Shown here one piece after another: positions 1 through 8,300 of a stretch of DNA of 64,000 nt (position 1 is its first letter; every line of letters starts with the position of its first letter). The DNA is from UBA8199 sp964507045 (GTDB taxonomy: Bacteria; Verrucomicrobiota; Verrucomicrobiia; Limisphaerales; UBA8199). A program made the translations under genes and the position numbers. The DNA lies in contig CAZDOO010000018.1 in NCBI GenBank assembly GCA_964507045.1, forward strand, positions 8,573 through 72,572, given 5' to 3'. The notes below the pieces were generated by a model that made no database searches, was not told the origin of the DNA, and saw nothing but the letters and a program-made list of their open reading frames with translations.

Positions 1-218
1 ATGGCCAGCTTGATGCTCACAATCATCCGTCCGACCGAGACAAAGGATGGGGGCGCGTACCAGCCGAGACCTCCCCCGATCGCCGCGCCGAGTACCACGC
101 CCAGCACCAGGACCCACCAGCGCTCGCGCAACAGGTTCCGGTAGCGGCTCAGCCGCGCATGGAGATGTGCCTTCGAGGCGGACCGGTCGTACGTGGCTTG
201 GTTGGTTTCGTCATTCAT
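1..218 (-). CDS. Wzz/GumC-like polysaccharide chain-length protein, N-terminal part (cut by window edge)
   Basis: Only the first 72 codons are in the window, from an ATG at 218-216 running off the left edge. The translation begins MNDETNQATYDRSASKAHLH, then an Arg/Trp-rich stretch (RERWW) followed by a glycine-rich hydrophobic segment at about residues 35-55. This is the layout of Wzz/BcsG-type chain-length determinants, whose first membrane helix follows a short cytoplasmic N-terminus. It lies 17 bp downstream of a Wza-like export gene on the same strand, which supports a role in exopolysaccharide assembly. Whether it continues into a tyrosine-kinase domain cannot be seen. Confidence 0.6.
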   Translation of the reverse strand, partial: MNDETNQATYDRSASKAHLHARLSRYRNLLRERWWVLVLGVVLGAAIGGGLGWYAPPSFVSVGRMIVSIKLA

Positions 219-235
219 GCGACACAACAGCTGGC

Positions 236-1009
236 TCAGAAACTAATCAAGCGGGACGGGACGATGATCAAGTCGTCCGGCTGCAGCAGCACGTCCTTTT
301 CGGTCTTCCCCTTCTCGAGAATCTCGGCCATGTTCAGTTCAAACGTCTGCTTGCCGGAGCCATCCCCCGCCGCGCCACGAACCACCTTGACCTTCTTCTT
401 GTTTGCAAAATCAGCAAAGCCGCCGGCGCGCAGTATCGCCTTGCCCACGGTCAGGCTTTCATTGACAACGAGGTCAATCGGCCCTTGGTTGCGCACCTGG
501 CCCCAAACGTAAATCCGGCCCAAAAGCTTGTTCGCGGCGTCCAGCGCGATAACGACAGTGGCCCGGTAGTAGTATTCCTTCTCAAGCTGCGTCTTCAGCT
601 CATTTGCCAGTTGCTTGCAGGTCTTGTCCGCCGCCATGACCCGGCCCACGTAAGGCACGTCCAGTTCGCCGGAGTCTGTCACGATCAAGCTTCTCGGCGC
701 GTCCCGGTCCTCCAGTATTTGCAGGCTGACCTTGTCCCCGACCCGAAGCTTGTATTTGTCATCGGCCACGTATCCGTTCAGGGTAAGCTTCGTGGCCGGC
801 GTGGCATTGGTGGCCGCCGTGATCTCTGGCTGCTGGCCCCCGACGCTCGCCGGGAAGGCGTTAGTCGCCGACGTTGCCTGGGGCAGCGTCTGGGCCCAGG
901 CGGCTGAACCACCCAGGGCCAGAACCATCATGCAAGCGCGGAGCAAGAGCATCTTCAAGATATATAAGTGCCCAATCTTAATATCAGCCGGCACAACAAA
1001 TGTCAGCAT
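236..1009 (-). CDS. Wza-like polysaccharide export protein (Poly_export/SLBB)
   Basis: A 257-residue protein resembling the periplasmic/outer-membrane polysaccharide export family. A Poly_export-type domain spans about residues 85-160 (YKLRVGDKVSLQILED, then SGELDVPYVGRV) and an SLBB-type beta-grasp domain about 163-230 (IYVWGQVRNQGPIDL). The ATG at 1009 has a strong Shine-Dalgarno (AGGAG, 4 bases before the ATG). A second ATG at 952 would give a more conventional signal peptide (MLLLRACMMVLALGG), so the true start is open. No clear lipobox cysteine is seen, unlike classical Wza. It sits between an outer-membrane barrel gene and a Wzz-like gene in one operon; a role in EPS export is inferred. 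Confidence 0.85.
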   Translation of the reverse strand: MLTFVVPADIKIGHLYILKMLLLRACMMVLALGGSAAWAQTLPQATSATNAFPASVGGQQPEITAATNATPATKLTLNGYVADDKYKLRVGDKVSLQILEDRDAPRSLIVTDSGELDVPYVGRVMAADKTCKQLANELKTQLEKEYYYRATVVIALDAANKLLGRIYVWGQVRNQGPIDLVVNESLTVGKAILRAGGFADFANKKKVKVVRGAAGDGSGKQTFELNMAEILEKGKTEKDVLLQPDDLIIVPSRLISF

Positions 1010-1035
1010 CTTTCTCCTGTGCCTTTTGCCGGGAG

Positions 1036-2325
1036 CTAAAACGCATAATAAAGCCCCAAGCTCACCACATTCACGGAGTAGTCCCTCCCCGGTTTATCTG
1101 AAGTGCGCCAGTAGAACCGGTAGCCGAGATTGCCGGAGAGCTTGGCGGTGATGGGGCGGCTCAAGCTAATCACGGGACCATACTGATCATACGTCTCACC
1201 TCCAGTATACAACTGCGAGCCATGTTCGTAGCTAAATCCGGTGTTCAGCGTTATCTTGCGCAATACTCTCCAGTTGGCCCGCCAGTGGGCAAAGTACCGA
1301 TCAACTGTGCCTCCGCCAAGGGTGGCGCTGATGGTCCGGCCCCCGCTCAGAGAGTGGTCCACATACTTGTTGATCCGGTGCCCGAGATCGAGTTGAGCAT
1401 AAATGCCGCTGAGATCGTACCTGGCGGCCAGCAACCCGCTCGATTGAGTAGAATACACGCTATAGCCGCCGTGGCCGGTGAAATGGATGTAATCGCTTAC
1501 CGGCATTTCACAAAAGCCACCGGCATTCCATTGCGAGGCGTCGCTATAGATTCGGCTCGGGTCAGTGTAACGGAACAGGGCTGCCCCCAGTTCCGCTCCT
1601 ACCAACATGCCTGGCTTGGGGGCGTAGCCTGCGGCCAAAGAGACAACTTCGGACTGCCCGTCTGGTTGTTGTCCCTGCGTGCCGGCTAAAGTGATGTAGT
1701 TCAGATGGTCATAGCCGAACCGCAGGATGGCCTTGTTCAGATCCCAGATCACCGTCGTGCCCAAAGCATTCTGAAACTGCGCGTAGTCTCCCGTCCCGGC
1801 TACAGTAGGGTCCTGGTAGCTGTATTCCGTCAGGGAAAAACGGTCATGCAGATTGATCCAGATATCGCCGGCATAGAGGTCAAAGGACACCTCCGAACCC
1901 GGTATGAACAGCCGGTTCAACTCCGTGTGCTGCGCGTACGCTGAATAGCCGGCGTTAAGCGTAAGACTGAGGCTGTTCTGGTCGGTGACAGGCAGGAGCA
2001 TCCCCGTGCTAATCTGCGGACGAAAGATGAAGTCCCCTTCAGGCTGGTCCGCTGTGTAATTCACGTTGTCGTTGTAATCCAGTCCCAGCCCCCCACTGAA
2101 CTTCCAGGCGGTCGGCCCTAACTTCAAATTATAGTAGTCGGTGATCGAAGCCGCCTTGCGGCGGGCTGCCGCCGCCGCTTCGCTCGCCATAGACATCCGG
2201 ACAGCTTCCTGCGCCCTGGCTGCCGTCAGCAAGCCAAGCAACAGGATCACCCCCCCTTGGACCAAAGGGGCGCAACGTTGATGGCACTTCAAGAGCCGGA
2301 ATTTCAAACGCCGGATTTCAACCAC
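1036..2325 (-). CDS. Outer-membrane beta-barrel protein of the EPS operon
   Basis: A 429-residue protein with a basic N-terminus and a hydrophobic signal segment ending near ARAQ (about residue 39). The rest is alternating polar/aromatic strands and ends in YYAF; a terminal phenylalanine is typical of outer-membrane barrels. The start is a GTG at 2325 because no ATG lies upstream of the signal peptide. It is 26 bp upstream of the Wza-like gene. In related bacteria such barrels accompany EPS and PEP-CTERM loci, so it may be an export channel or structural partner, but the precise function is unknown. Residues 60-429 probably form the barrel. Confidence 0.75.
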   Translation of the reverse strand: MVEIRRLKFRLLKCHQRCAPLVQGGVILLLGLLTAARAQEAVRMSMASEAAAAARRKAASITDYYNLKLGPTAWKFSGGLGLDYNDNVNYTADQPEGDFIFRPQISTGMLLPVTDQNSLSLTLNAGYSAYAQHTELNRLFIPGSEVSFDLYAGDIWINLHDRFSLTEYSYQDPTVAGTGDYAQFQNALGTTVIWDLNKAILRFGYDHLNYITLAGTQGQQPDGQSEVVSLAAGYAPKPGMLVGAELGAALFRYTDPSRIYSDASQWNAGGFCEMPVSDYIHFTGHGGYSVYSTQSSGLLAARYDLSGIYAQLDLGHRINKYVDHSLSGGRTISATLGGGTVDRYFAHWRANWRVLRKITLNTGFSYEHGSQLYTGGETYDQYGPVISLSRPITAKLSGNLGYRFYWRTSDKPGRDYSVNVVSLGLYYAF

Positions 2326-2629
2326 GTGCTCACGACCTGTCAGAGTTCAGATTCAATTCTCAATCCGAATGGTTCCAAGCTGCGTCGTCTGCGCCAACGG
2401 CGGCTGGATTCGGCCACTACCCAACCATGGACAGCCGGCCTCTTTGGCCGTCCGTCCCCCCAAGTGAAGAGCGAGACTGGCAGAAGGGCATGGAATAGGG
2501 AAGCAGATTCAGGGTCTCATGCAGGCTGGAAGCGGCACCTTGTGCGGCTGGTTCAGCCCAATACCTCTGCCCAATACTCTTGCTTTGCCCAGCCATTGTG
2601 ATACTGTGCCTTCACTTAGCAGAGTGTCT
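2326..2629. other. Divergent intergenic region
   Basis: This 304-bp gap separates the minus-strand EPS operon from the plus-strand beta-helix gene, so it should contain both promoters. I see no convincing -35/-10 pair, no hairpin and no coding sequence. Confidence 0.5.
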
Positions 2630-5440
2630 ATGACGGACAATAGCCAGCCCCCGTTTCCACAAGCGACCCCGCGTCTCTCAACTCTGATGGTCGCGGTCTT
2701 GGTGATGGCACTCGCGGTTTCGCTCGGCATGGCCACAACGCTGATTGTTTCGAACACAAACGCGAGCGGCGCGGGCTCCCTGCAACAGGCCCTGCTCGAC
2801 GCCAACGCCACCAACGGCCTTGACACCATTGTCTTTCAAATCCCGGGCACGGGAGTGCGCACCATTTCTCCGACGAATGCGCTGCCAACGATAACGGATC
2901 CCGCCGTCGTTGATGGCACCACCCAGCCCGGTTTTGCCGGCACCCCCCTGATCGAACTCAACGGCTCGAGTGCAGGCACCAGCAGCGACGGCCTCCGCTT
3001 GTCGGCGGGCAACAGCACGATCCGCGGTTTGATCATCAATCGCTTCTATGGCGCCGGCATTTCGCTCCAAGCCCCCGGTGGAACCAATACCATTCAGGGC
3101 AATTACATCGGAACCGATTGGACGGGCACTACCAACCGGGGCAACGGCCAAGCCACCACTCGCATGGGGGGAGTTTTGATTCAAGGTTCTTCCGGCAACT
3201 TCATCGGCGGGCTGCATTCGACCAACCGCAACCTTATCTCAGCCAACGGCGGTTCCGGACTCTACCTGCAAAACTGCAGTGGCAATACAATCCAGGGGAA
3301 CCTGTTTGGCACGTCCGTATCAGCAACTGCGGCGCTGGGCAACACCACCAACGGCGTCACTCTCTATAATGCGAATGGGAACCTCATCGGCGGAACATCA
3401 ACGGCCGCGCGCAACATCATCTCCGGGAACGCCTGGAGCGGCGTTTACCTGCAAGGCTCATCCAGCACCGGGAACCGGATCGAGGGCAACTACATCGGCA
3501 CCGACACCAACGGGAGCCTGGCCATACCGAATGGCGGCGACGGCGTCACGATCAACGGCGCGCCGGCCAACACTATTGGCGGAACGGACGCGGGCGCCGG
3601 AAACCTCCTCTCCGGCAACAGTCAGGGAGGTGTGAATCTGAAAAACGCCGGCGCGGACAGCAACGTGATTCAAGGCAATCTTATCGGCACGGACTGGTCA
3701 GGCCGGCTGGCGTGCGGCAATCTGTTCTCCGGGATCACCATTCTCGGCGGTCATAGCAACCTCATCGGCGGCACCAGCGCCGCCGCGCGCAATATCATCT
3801 CGGGCAATAAACTCGCCGGCGTCTACCTGACGACCAACTCGGCCGGCAACCTCGTGCAGGGAAACTATATTGGCCTCAGCGTGACTGGCACTAATGCTCT
3901 GGGAAATCTGAAGAATGGAATTGCGATAGAAAGCGCGAGCGCCAACACGATTGGCGGGACAGTTGCCGAAGCGCGCAACGTGATCTCCGGCAATAGCAGC
4001 AACGGTATTGCGATCTACGGCAGCCCGGCAACCGGCAACGCGATCCTGGGCAATTACATCGGTTCGGACTTCAGGGGGCTGGTGGCATTGTCCAACAGGC
4101 TCTGTGGGATCCAAATTCAGTCGTCGGCAAATACCATCGGCGGCGCCGCCACCGGTGCCGGCAACCTGCTTTCGGGCAATGTCCTCGACGGCATCTTTCT
4201 GGATGGAACCAATGCGACCAGTAACGTTATCCAAGGCAACTGGATCGGCACTGCTGCCGATGGCAAAACCGGCCTGATGAATGTCCGGGCCGGGGTTGGT
4301 ATTGCGATGGCGTCAGGCAACTTCATCGGCGGCACTGCTCCCGGCGCCGGCAACCTTATCTCCGCTAACGCCAACTCCGCCGGTGATGCCGGGATTTACC
4401 TGTTTGCCAATGCCAACGGGAATACCATTCAAGGCAACAAGATCGGGACCGATAGCACCGGCACATTGGCGCTGGGCAACACGCACGAGGGCATTTACAT
4501 TGAAAGCGCGCATTCCAACACGATCGGCGGCGTGATCCCAGGGGCAGGCAACCTTATCTCAGGGAACAAGATGTATGGCATTTTCCTGACAAACAAGGCG
4601 TCTTGGAACGTTATACAAGGCAACTGGATTGGAACCGCGTCAGACGGCGTCAGCGTGCTGGGCAACCGGTACCATTCCGTGGATTGCGATGGCGGCGCTA
4701 GCAACAACACCATTGGCGGCACCGACAACGCCGGCAACACCATTGCTTTCACACAGGTTTACACCGGTGTCCGCATCTATGACGGCAGCACCAACAATAC
4801 GATTCTCGGCAATTCCATCTTCTCCAACAACACCCTGGGTATTGACCTCGGCGACAGCGCCGGCACCAATGCCATTATCGCCTGCGGCAACGCCACCGGC
4901 GCAAACATGGCGCAGAACTATCCGCGGCTCACCCAGGCCGTCAGCGGAAGCGGCACGGGCATCCGCGGCACCCTGAACAGCAAGCCCAACCGAACTTATC
5001 TGCTCCAGTTCTTTGCCAGCCCCACCCGGGACCCGTCAGGCTGCGGGGAGGGACAATTCTACCTGGGCCAAATGACAGTCTCCACGGACAACAAGTGCAC
5101 CAACAGCTTTGTTGCCAACCTCTCCACCCCCATTCCCCCAGGCTATTCATTCATCACCGCAACAGCAACCGACAGCGCCAACAATACCTCCGAATTCTCC
5201 GCCAGTGTCATCGTGGCAGCCGTTCCCAACCTGACTCTCACTTCGCTGTCCGCCAGCAACCAGGTAAGGCTCGCCTGGACCAATACTCCGGCCGGATTTG
5301 TGCTTAAACAGACCGACAACCTATCCCCGCCCGTGGAGTGGACGACGGTGACGAACACCCCCATTGCCACCAATAACCTGTTCGTTGTCCCACTCTCCAT
5401 CACCACGAGTAATCAATATTTCCGGCTGAGCTTTGAGTAG
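2630..5440 (+). CDS. Secreted right-handed beta-helix repeat protein
   Basis: The ATG at 2630 gives 936 residues. A longer reading frame exists upstream, but this start is followed directly by a signal anchor (about residues 18-38, LMVAVLVMALAVSLGMATTL). Residues 100-740 contain about twenty imperfect repeats built on N-x-I-G-G-T...N-x-I-S-G-N...I-Q-G-N-x-I-G-T, the pattern of parallel beta-helices of the pectate-lyase/NosD superfamily. A CSLREA-like opening (GSLQQALLDANA) precedes them. The last 70 residues form a separate domain ending FRLSFE, and the following peptidase has a similar tail (FYRAV). It probably acts as a surface or secreted carbohydrate-binding or carbohydrate-cleaving protein; the substrate is unknown. 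Its stop is next to the start of the peptidase gene. Confidence 0.8.
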   Translation: MTDNSQPPFPQATPRLSTLMVAVLVMALAVSLGMATTLIVSNTNASGAGSLQQALLDANATNGLDTIVFQIPGTGVRTISPTNALPTITDPAVVDGTTQPGFAGTPLIELNGSSAGTSSDGLRLSAGNSTIRGLIINRFYGAGISLQAPGGTNTIQGNYIGTDWTGTTNRGNGQATTRMGGVLIQGSSGNFIGGLHSTNRNLISANGGSGLYLQNCSGNTIQGNLFGTSVSATAALGNTTNGVTLYNANGNLIGGTSTAARNIISGNAWSGVYLQGSSSTGNRIEGNYIGTDTNGSLAIPNGGDGVTINGAPANTIGGTDAGAGNLLSGNSQGGVNLKNAGADSNVIQGNLIGTDWSGRLACGNLFSGITILGGHSNLIGGTSAAARNIISGNKLAGVYLTTNSAGNLVQGNYIGLSVTGTNALGNLKNGIAIESASANTIGGTVAEARNVISGNSSNGIAIYGSPATGNAILGNYIGSDFRGLVALSNRLCGIQIQSSANTIGGAATGAGNLLSGNVLDGIFLDGTNATSNVIQGNWIGTAADGKTGLMNVRAGVGIAMASGNFIGGTAPGAGNLISANANSAGDAGIYLFANANGNTIQGNKIGTDSTGTLALGNTHEGIYIESAHSNTIGGVIPGAGNLISGNKMYGIFLTNKASWNVIQGNWIGTASDGVSVLGNRYHSVDCDGGASNNTIGGTDNAGNTIAFTQVYTGVRIYDGSTNNTILGNSIFSNNTLGIDLGDSAGTNAIIACGNATGANMAQNYPRLTQAVSGSGTGIRGTLNSKPNRTYLLQFFASPTRDPSGCGEGQFYLGQMTVSTDNKCTNSFVANLSTPIPPGYSFITATATDSANNTSEFSASVIVAAVPNLTLTSLSASNQVRLAWTNTPAGFVLKQTDNLSPPVEWTTVTNTPIATNNLFVVPLSITTSNQYFRLSFE

Positions 5441-5441
5441 T

Positions 5442-6899
5442 GTGAGGCACCGACAACCCATCTCTCCGCCCGGCGTACGCGGCCGGAAGCTTACGCGGCT
5501 CCGTGCGGCCTGCCGGGCCGCCGTCGGGCTTCTTGTCGCCACCGCAATCACTGCTTGCTTGCAGCCAGCTTCGGGACAGACCTCGATGCAGACTCTCTTC
5601 ACCAATGGGCCAACCTCCAACCGCCTCAATGTCGTGGTGCTGTCCGAGGGTTATACCGCCGCTCAACTCCCTCAGTTTGTCTTGGACGCAACCTACGCGA
5701 TTAACACGCTCTTATCCCACCCGCCGTATCGGGAATACAGCAACTACGTCAACGCCTTTGCCATCAAGGTCGCTTCCACAAACTCCGGCTCTGATCATCC
5801 CGCTTACTCCATCAGCAAGAACACCTACTTCAACAGCACCTATGACGTGTCCTGGAATTACTACATCACGATCCCCACTGGCAGCACCGGCCAGGGGCGG
5901 GTAGATGCGCTGCTTCAAACCTACATGCCGCAGTGTAAGCTCGCGATCCTCTTGGTGAACGACCCCACGTTGGGCGGCTCCGATGGTTTTGACCGGCTGG
6001 CGATTGCCTCCACTAGCGCGCTAACCAATGAGGCCTACGGCGGCCAACCCGGCATCCTGTCCCACGAAACCGGCCACGTCCTGGCTAATTTGGGAGACGA
6101 ATACACCACCGCGTATCCCAGCTTTCCCGACACCGAGGAACCGAACACCACTACGAACACGGCTCGGTCGTTGATCAAGTGGAACGCCTGGATTGATGCC
6201 GACACGCCGGTTCCCACACCGAATTCCATTGGCGACGGCGTTATCGGCCTCTTTGAGGGTGCGCACTACCACGAAACGGGGTGGTATCGCCCCCAACTCA
6301 ACTGTGCGATGAATGTTTGGGGCGTTCCCTTCTGCGCCGTATGCAGCGAAGCCCTGGTCCTGGCGATCTATCAGCAGGTGCGACCGGTGGACGCTTTTTC
6401 CCCCACCAGCACCAACCTCTCAGTCTCAACCACCCAATCGCTGACGTTCAGCCTGACCGGCCTCCAGCCTGCCACTCACAATCTAAGCGTCCAATGGTCC
6501 ACCAACGGCGTGCCCTGCCCCGCCGCCACCAACTTGACCTTCACACTCCTGCCGCAATCGCTTCCTAACGGCACCAACCGGGTCAGCGCTCTGGTCAAGG
6601 ACAACACCCCGCTGGTGCGCACCGACCCAACCAACCTGCTGAGTCAGACCGTTACCTGGACATTGAACGTAAACCTCCCGCAGTTAAGGCTGGATTCGCC
6701 CACCAGGCTGGCGGGGGGACACTTTGCTTTTCGCGTCACCGGCAATGCGCCGCAGAGCTTTGTCATCCAGGGCTCCAGCAACTTCTTGAGCTGGTTGCGG
6801 CTGGCGACCAATTCCTTGGTGGCAGGCCAGTGTTGGTATACTAACTCCTCCAGCAGCACCAATGCCCGGACCTTCTACCGGGCAGTCACCCCGCCCTGA
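5442..6899 (+). CDS. Secreted M64-type (IgA peptidase-like) metallopeptidase
   Basis: About 485 residues. No ATG precedes the signal peptide, so the start is non-ATG: GTG at 5442, just after the previous stop, or TTG at 5433, which would overlap the upstream gene by 8 bp. The signal segment is AVGLLVATAITACLQ. The zinc site HETGH (H208, E209, H212 from the GTG) followed by LGDEY is the hallmark of peptidase family M64, and the upstream block RLNVVVLSEGYT also fits. Residues about 320-485 are Ig-like and a C-terminal SNFLSW...FYRAV domain. It is co-transcribed with the beta-helix protein; secretion is likely. Confidence 0.85.
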   Translation: MRHRQPISPPGVRGRKLTRLRAACRAAVGLLVATAITACLQPASGQTSMQTLFTNGPTSNRLNVVVLSEGYTAAQLPQFVLDATYAINTLLSHPPYREYSNYVNAFAIKVASTNSGSDHPAYSISKNTYFNSTYDVSWNYYITIPTGSTGQGRVDALLQTYMPQCKLAILLVNDPTLGGSDGFDRLAIASTSALTNEAYGGQPGILSHETGHVLANLGDEYTTAYPSFPDTEEPNTTTNTARSLIKWNAWIDADTPVPTPNSIGDGVIGLFEGAHYHETGWYRPQLNCAMNVWGVPFCAVCSEALVLAIYQQVRPVDAFSPTSTNLSVSTTQSLTFSLTGLQPATHNLSVQWSTNGVPCPAATNLTFTLLPQSLPNGTNRVSALVKDNTPLVRTDPTNLLSQTVTWTLNVNLPQLRLDSPTRLAGGHFAFRVTGNAPQSFVIQGSSNFLSWLRLATNSLVAGQCWYTNSSSSTNARTFYRAVTPP

Positions 6900-6917
6900 T
6901 TCGCGCTCGCCAGGCAA

Positions 6918-6960
6918 AAAGAATAAGGCGCGAGCCAATGCCCGCGCCCTCAGATTCTTT
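6918..6960. terminator. Likely bidirectional terminator
   Basis: Inner arms GGCGCG (6927-6932) and CGCGCC (6943-6948) are enclosed by outer arms AAAGAAT (6918-6924) and ATTCTTT (6954-6960). This puts an A-tract on the left and a T-tract on the right. It lies between the convergent peptidase and PEP-CTERM genes, as a shared rho-independent terminator would. Confidence 0.6.
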
Positions 6961-6970
6961 CGACCTCCGC

Positions 6971-7693
6971 CTACTCCTTCCGCCGCAACTGGCGCGTTAT
7001 AACCAAAATGCCCAGCCCCCCAACGAACCCGAGCACCATAGATGAAGGTTCAGGCACAGCAATCATCAATGCCCCAAAGTTCATTTGTCCCTGTGGGGCA
7101 GTCAAGTTCTCCAGCAGTGTCCAGCCGTTCACCGGGTCATTCTCCCAATAATCGTTATAGTTATACCCAACCAGCGGCGGGCAGTAGATATCAACGCCCA
7201 GCGTGTCCGTCTCTTCCATGCCTTGGAACTGAACGCTCCAGGTCAAGCTGTTACCCGGTATCCATAGGCCCCCACTGGGAAAATCTGTGCCTTCCTCAAA
7301 AACAAACGTGCTTCGCTCAGTCGGGCCAAAGAAGGGACCGACTGTCTTGCCAAACCAGCCACTGTCGTACAGGACGCTTCCCGGGCGAATGTGGTTGTTG
7401 GCGTCGAGAGTACCATCGTTCATGTATAACTTCACGCGAGCCTCGACATCGCCGGCGAAACTGGTCGCACTTGCGGTGTTAATCCCCCAGAACTCAAAGG
7501 AAAAGTAAGTCAGGAACCGCGAAGTGCCTGCCAGCATAACCTCGTCGCCCACTTCCACCGTGCCAGTGTTATAGCGCCCCAACAGATCATTGACAGAGTT
7601 GTCGTAAATTACCTCCGCCCGGACCGGCAAGGCAGAAACCACCCATAACACGCTGCTTATCAAGAGAACGCTGATCTTGCCAAACGCTTTCAT
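6971..7693 (-). CDS. PEP-CTERM sorting-domain protein
   Basis: A 240-residue secreted protein. It has an N-terminal signal peptide (ISVLLISSVLWVVSALPVRA) and a C-terminal sorting tag: VPEPSS, a hydrophobic segment, then a basic tail (RQLRRKE). This tripartite tag is recognised by exosortase EpsH-type enzymes, which are usually linked to EPS biosynthesis. The body is a beta-rich domain with no motif I recognise. No exosortase gene is in the window. A good sigma-70 promoter lies 56-84 bp upstream. It is one of four PEP-CTERM substrates here. Confidence 0.85.
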   Translation of the reverse strand: MKAFGKISVLLISSVLWVVSALPVRAEVIYDNSVNDLLGRYNTGTVEVGDEVMLAGTSRFLTYFSFEFWGINTASATSFAGDVEARVKLYMNDGTLDANNHIRPGSVLYDSGWFGKTVGPFFGPTERSTFVFEEGTDFPSGGLWIPGNSLTWSVQFQGMEETDTLGVDIYCPPLVGYNYNDYWENDPVNGWTLLENLTAPQGQMNFGALMIAVPEPSSMVLGFVGGLGILVITRQLRRKE

Positions 7694-7749
7694 AAGATAC
7701 TCTGCAAAGTCCCTAAACTCGGCACCACGACTATGCGCCGATCGTCAGA

Positions 7750-7777
7750 ATTGTAGTGAATAAGCATCGAGTGTCAA
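7750..7777 (-). promoter_or_regulatory. Sigma-70-type promoter of the PEP-CTERM gene
   Basis: On the minus strand TTGACA (7777-7772) is followed after 16 bp by TACAAT (7755-7750), a near-consensus pair. The predicted transcript starts near 7743, about 50 nt before the ATG at 7693. Confidence 0.6.
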
Positions 7778-7921
7778 CATCATTCTTTCCTTTTTCTGCG
7801 CGGCGGCGAGTGCCCGAGTGCGCGAACTGCGCCGCCGGGTATCTCGCCCCCCCAGTCACGAACTTCGGCCAGGCCCCCTCTCCTCCCAGAGCCTAACCCG
7901 GGCACCCACACACCTCCGTAT

Positions 7922-7990
7922 CCTCACCGTATACACACCGTAGCACCTCTCATAAATTATGAGAGGTGCTACGGTGTGTATACGGTGAGG
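7922..7990. repeat. 69-bp perfect palindrome, 11-bp-unit family, copy 1
   Basis: Each arm is 34 bp and pairs perfectly around a single central base (7956). The left half is an array of 11-bp units: 7910-7920, 7921-7931 (TCCTCACCGTA), 7932-7942 (TACACACCGTA) and 7943-7953 (GCACCTCTCAT). The unit TCCTCACCGTA recurs exactly in the copy at 40311-40385. No T-tract follows, so it does not look like a simple terminator. Confidence 0.95.
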
Positions 7991-8087
7991 TGAGCCAGCA
8001 GAAAGGGGGTATCACCCTGGCCTGAGCGTTGCCCGCATTCCGGGCCGCCCGGGCCAGCCAATTACAAAGGAATCTACGGATTCCCCG
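7991..8087 (-). repeat. Conserved flank of palindrome element copy 1
   Basis: Read on the minus strand, this stretch aligns with 40216-40310 on the plus strand at roughly four of five positions. The match includes a 21-base identical block and a small dyad (GGAATCCGTAGATTCC here). The flank and palindrome together make one dispersed element of about 170 bp, found here in the opposite orientation to copy 2. Confidence 0.85.
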
Positions 8088-8300
8088 GGTGGGAAGCAGT
8101 GTTATGTCCACTTTTGAGACAGTGAGCATTCGCAATTGCACCAACAATGCACCAATGCACTCTTGCATGGTCGCCCGCAATCACTGGGCACCAGGAAGTC
8201 ACCGTAGTGCAACCGCAACCGAGGTCTCACGGTCCGACGGGTGTCGGTTCTGATTGACGAACCGATCCATTTAGGAATTTAATCATGGCGCAGCGAATTC

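Larger units (their letters stand above)
7694..8300. other. Intergenic region carrying palindrome element copy 1
   Basis: This 607-bp gap lies between two divergent genes. It holds the PEP-CTERM promoter (7750-7777), the long palindrome (7922-7990) with its conserved flank (7991-8087), and a less clear region (8100-8300) with short dyads such as CCGAC..GTCGG near 8236-8250. Translated frames here show no plausible protein. Confidence 0.6.

Noticed and set aside
7922..7990. Rho-independent terminator
   Set aside because: The perfect palindrome is much longer than a terminator stem, no U-run follows on either strand, and it lies between divergent genes, where no terminator is needed.
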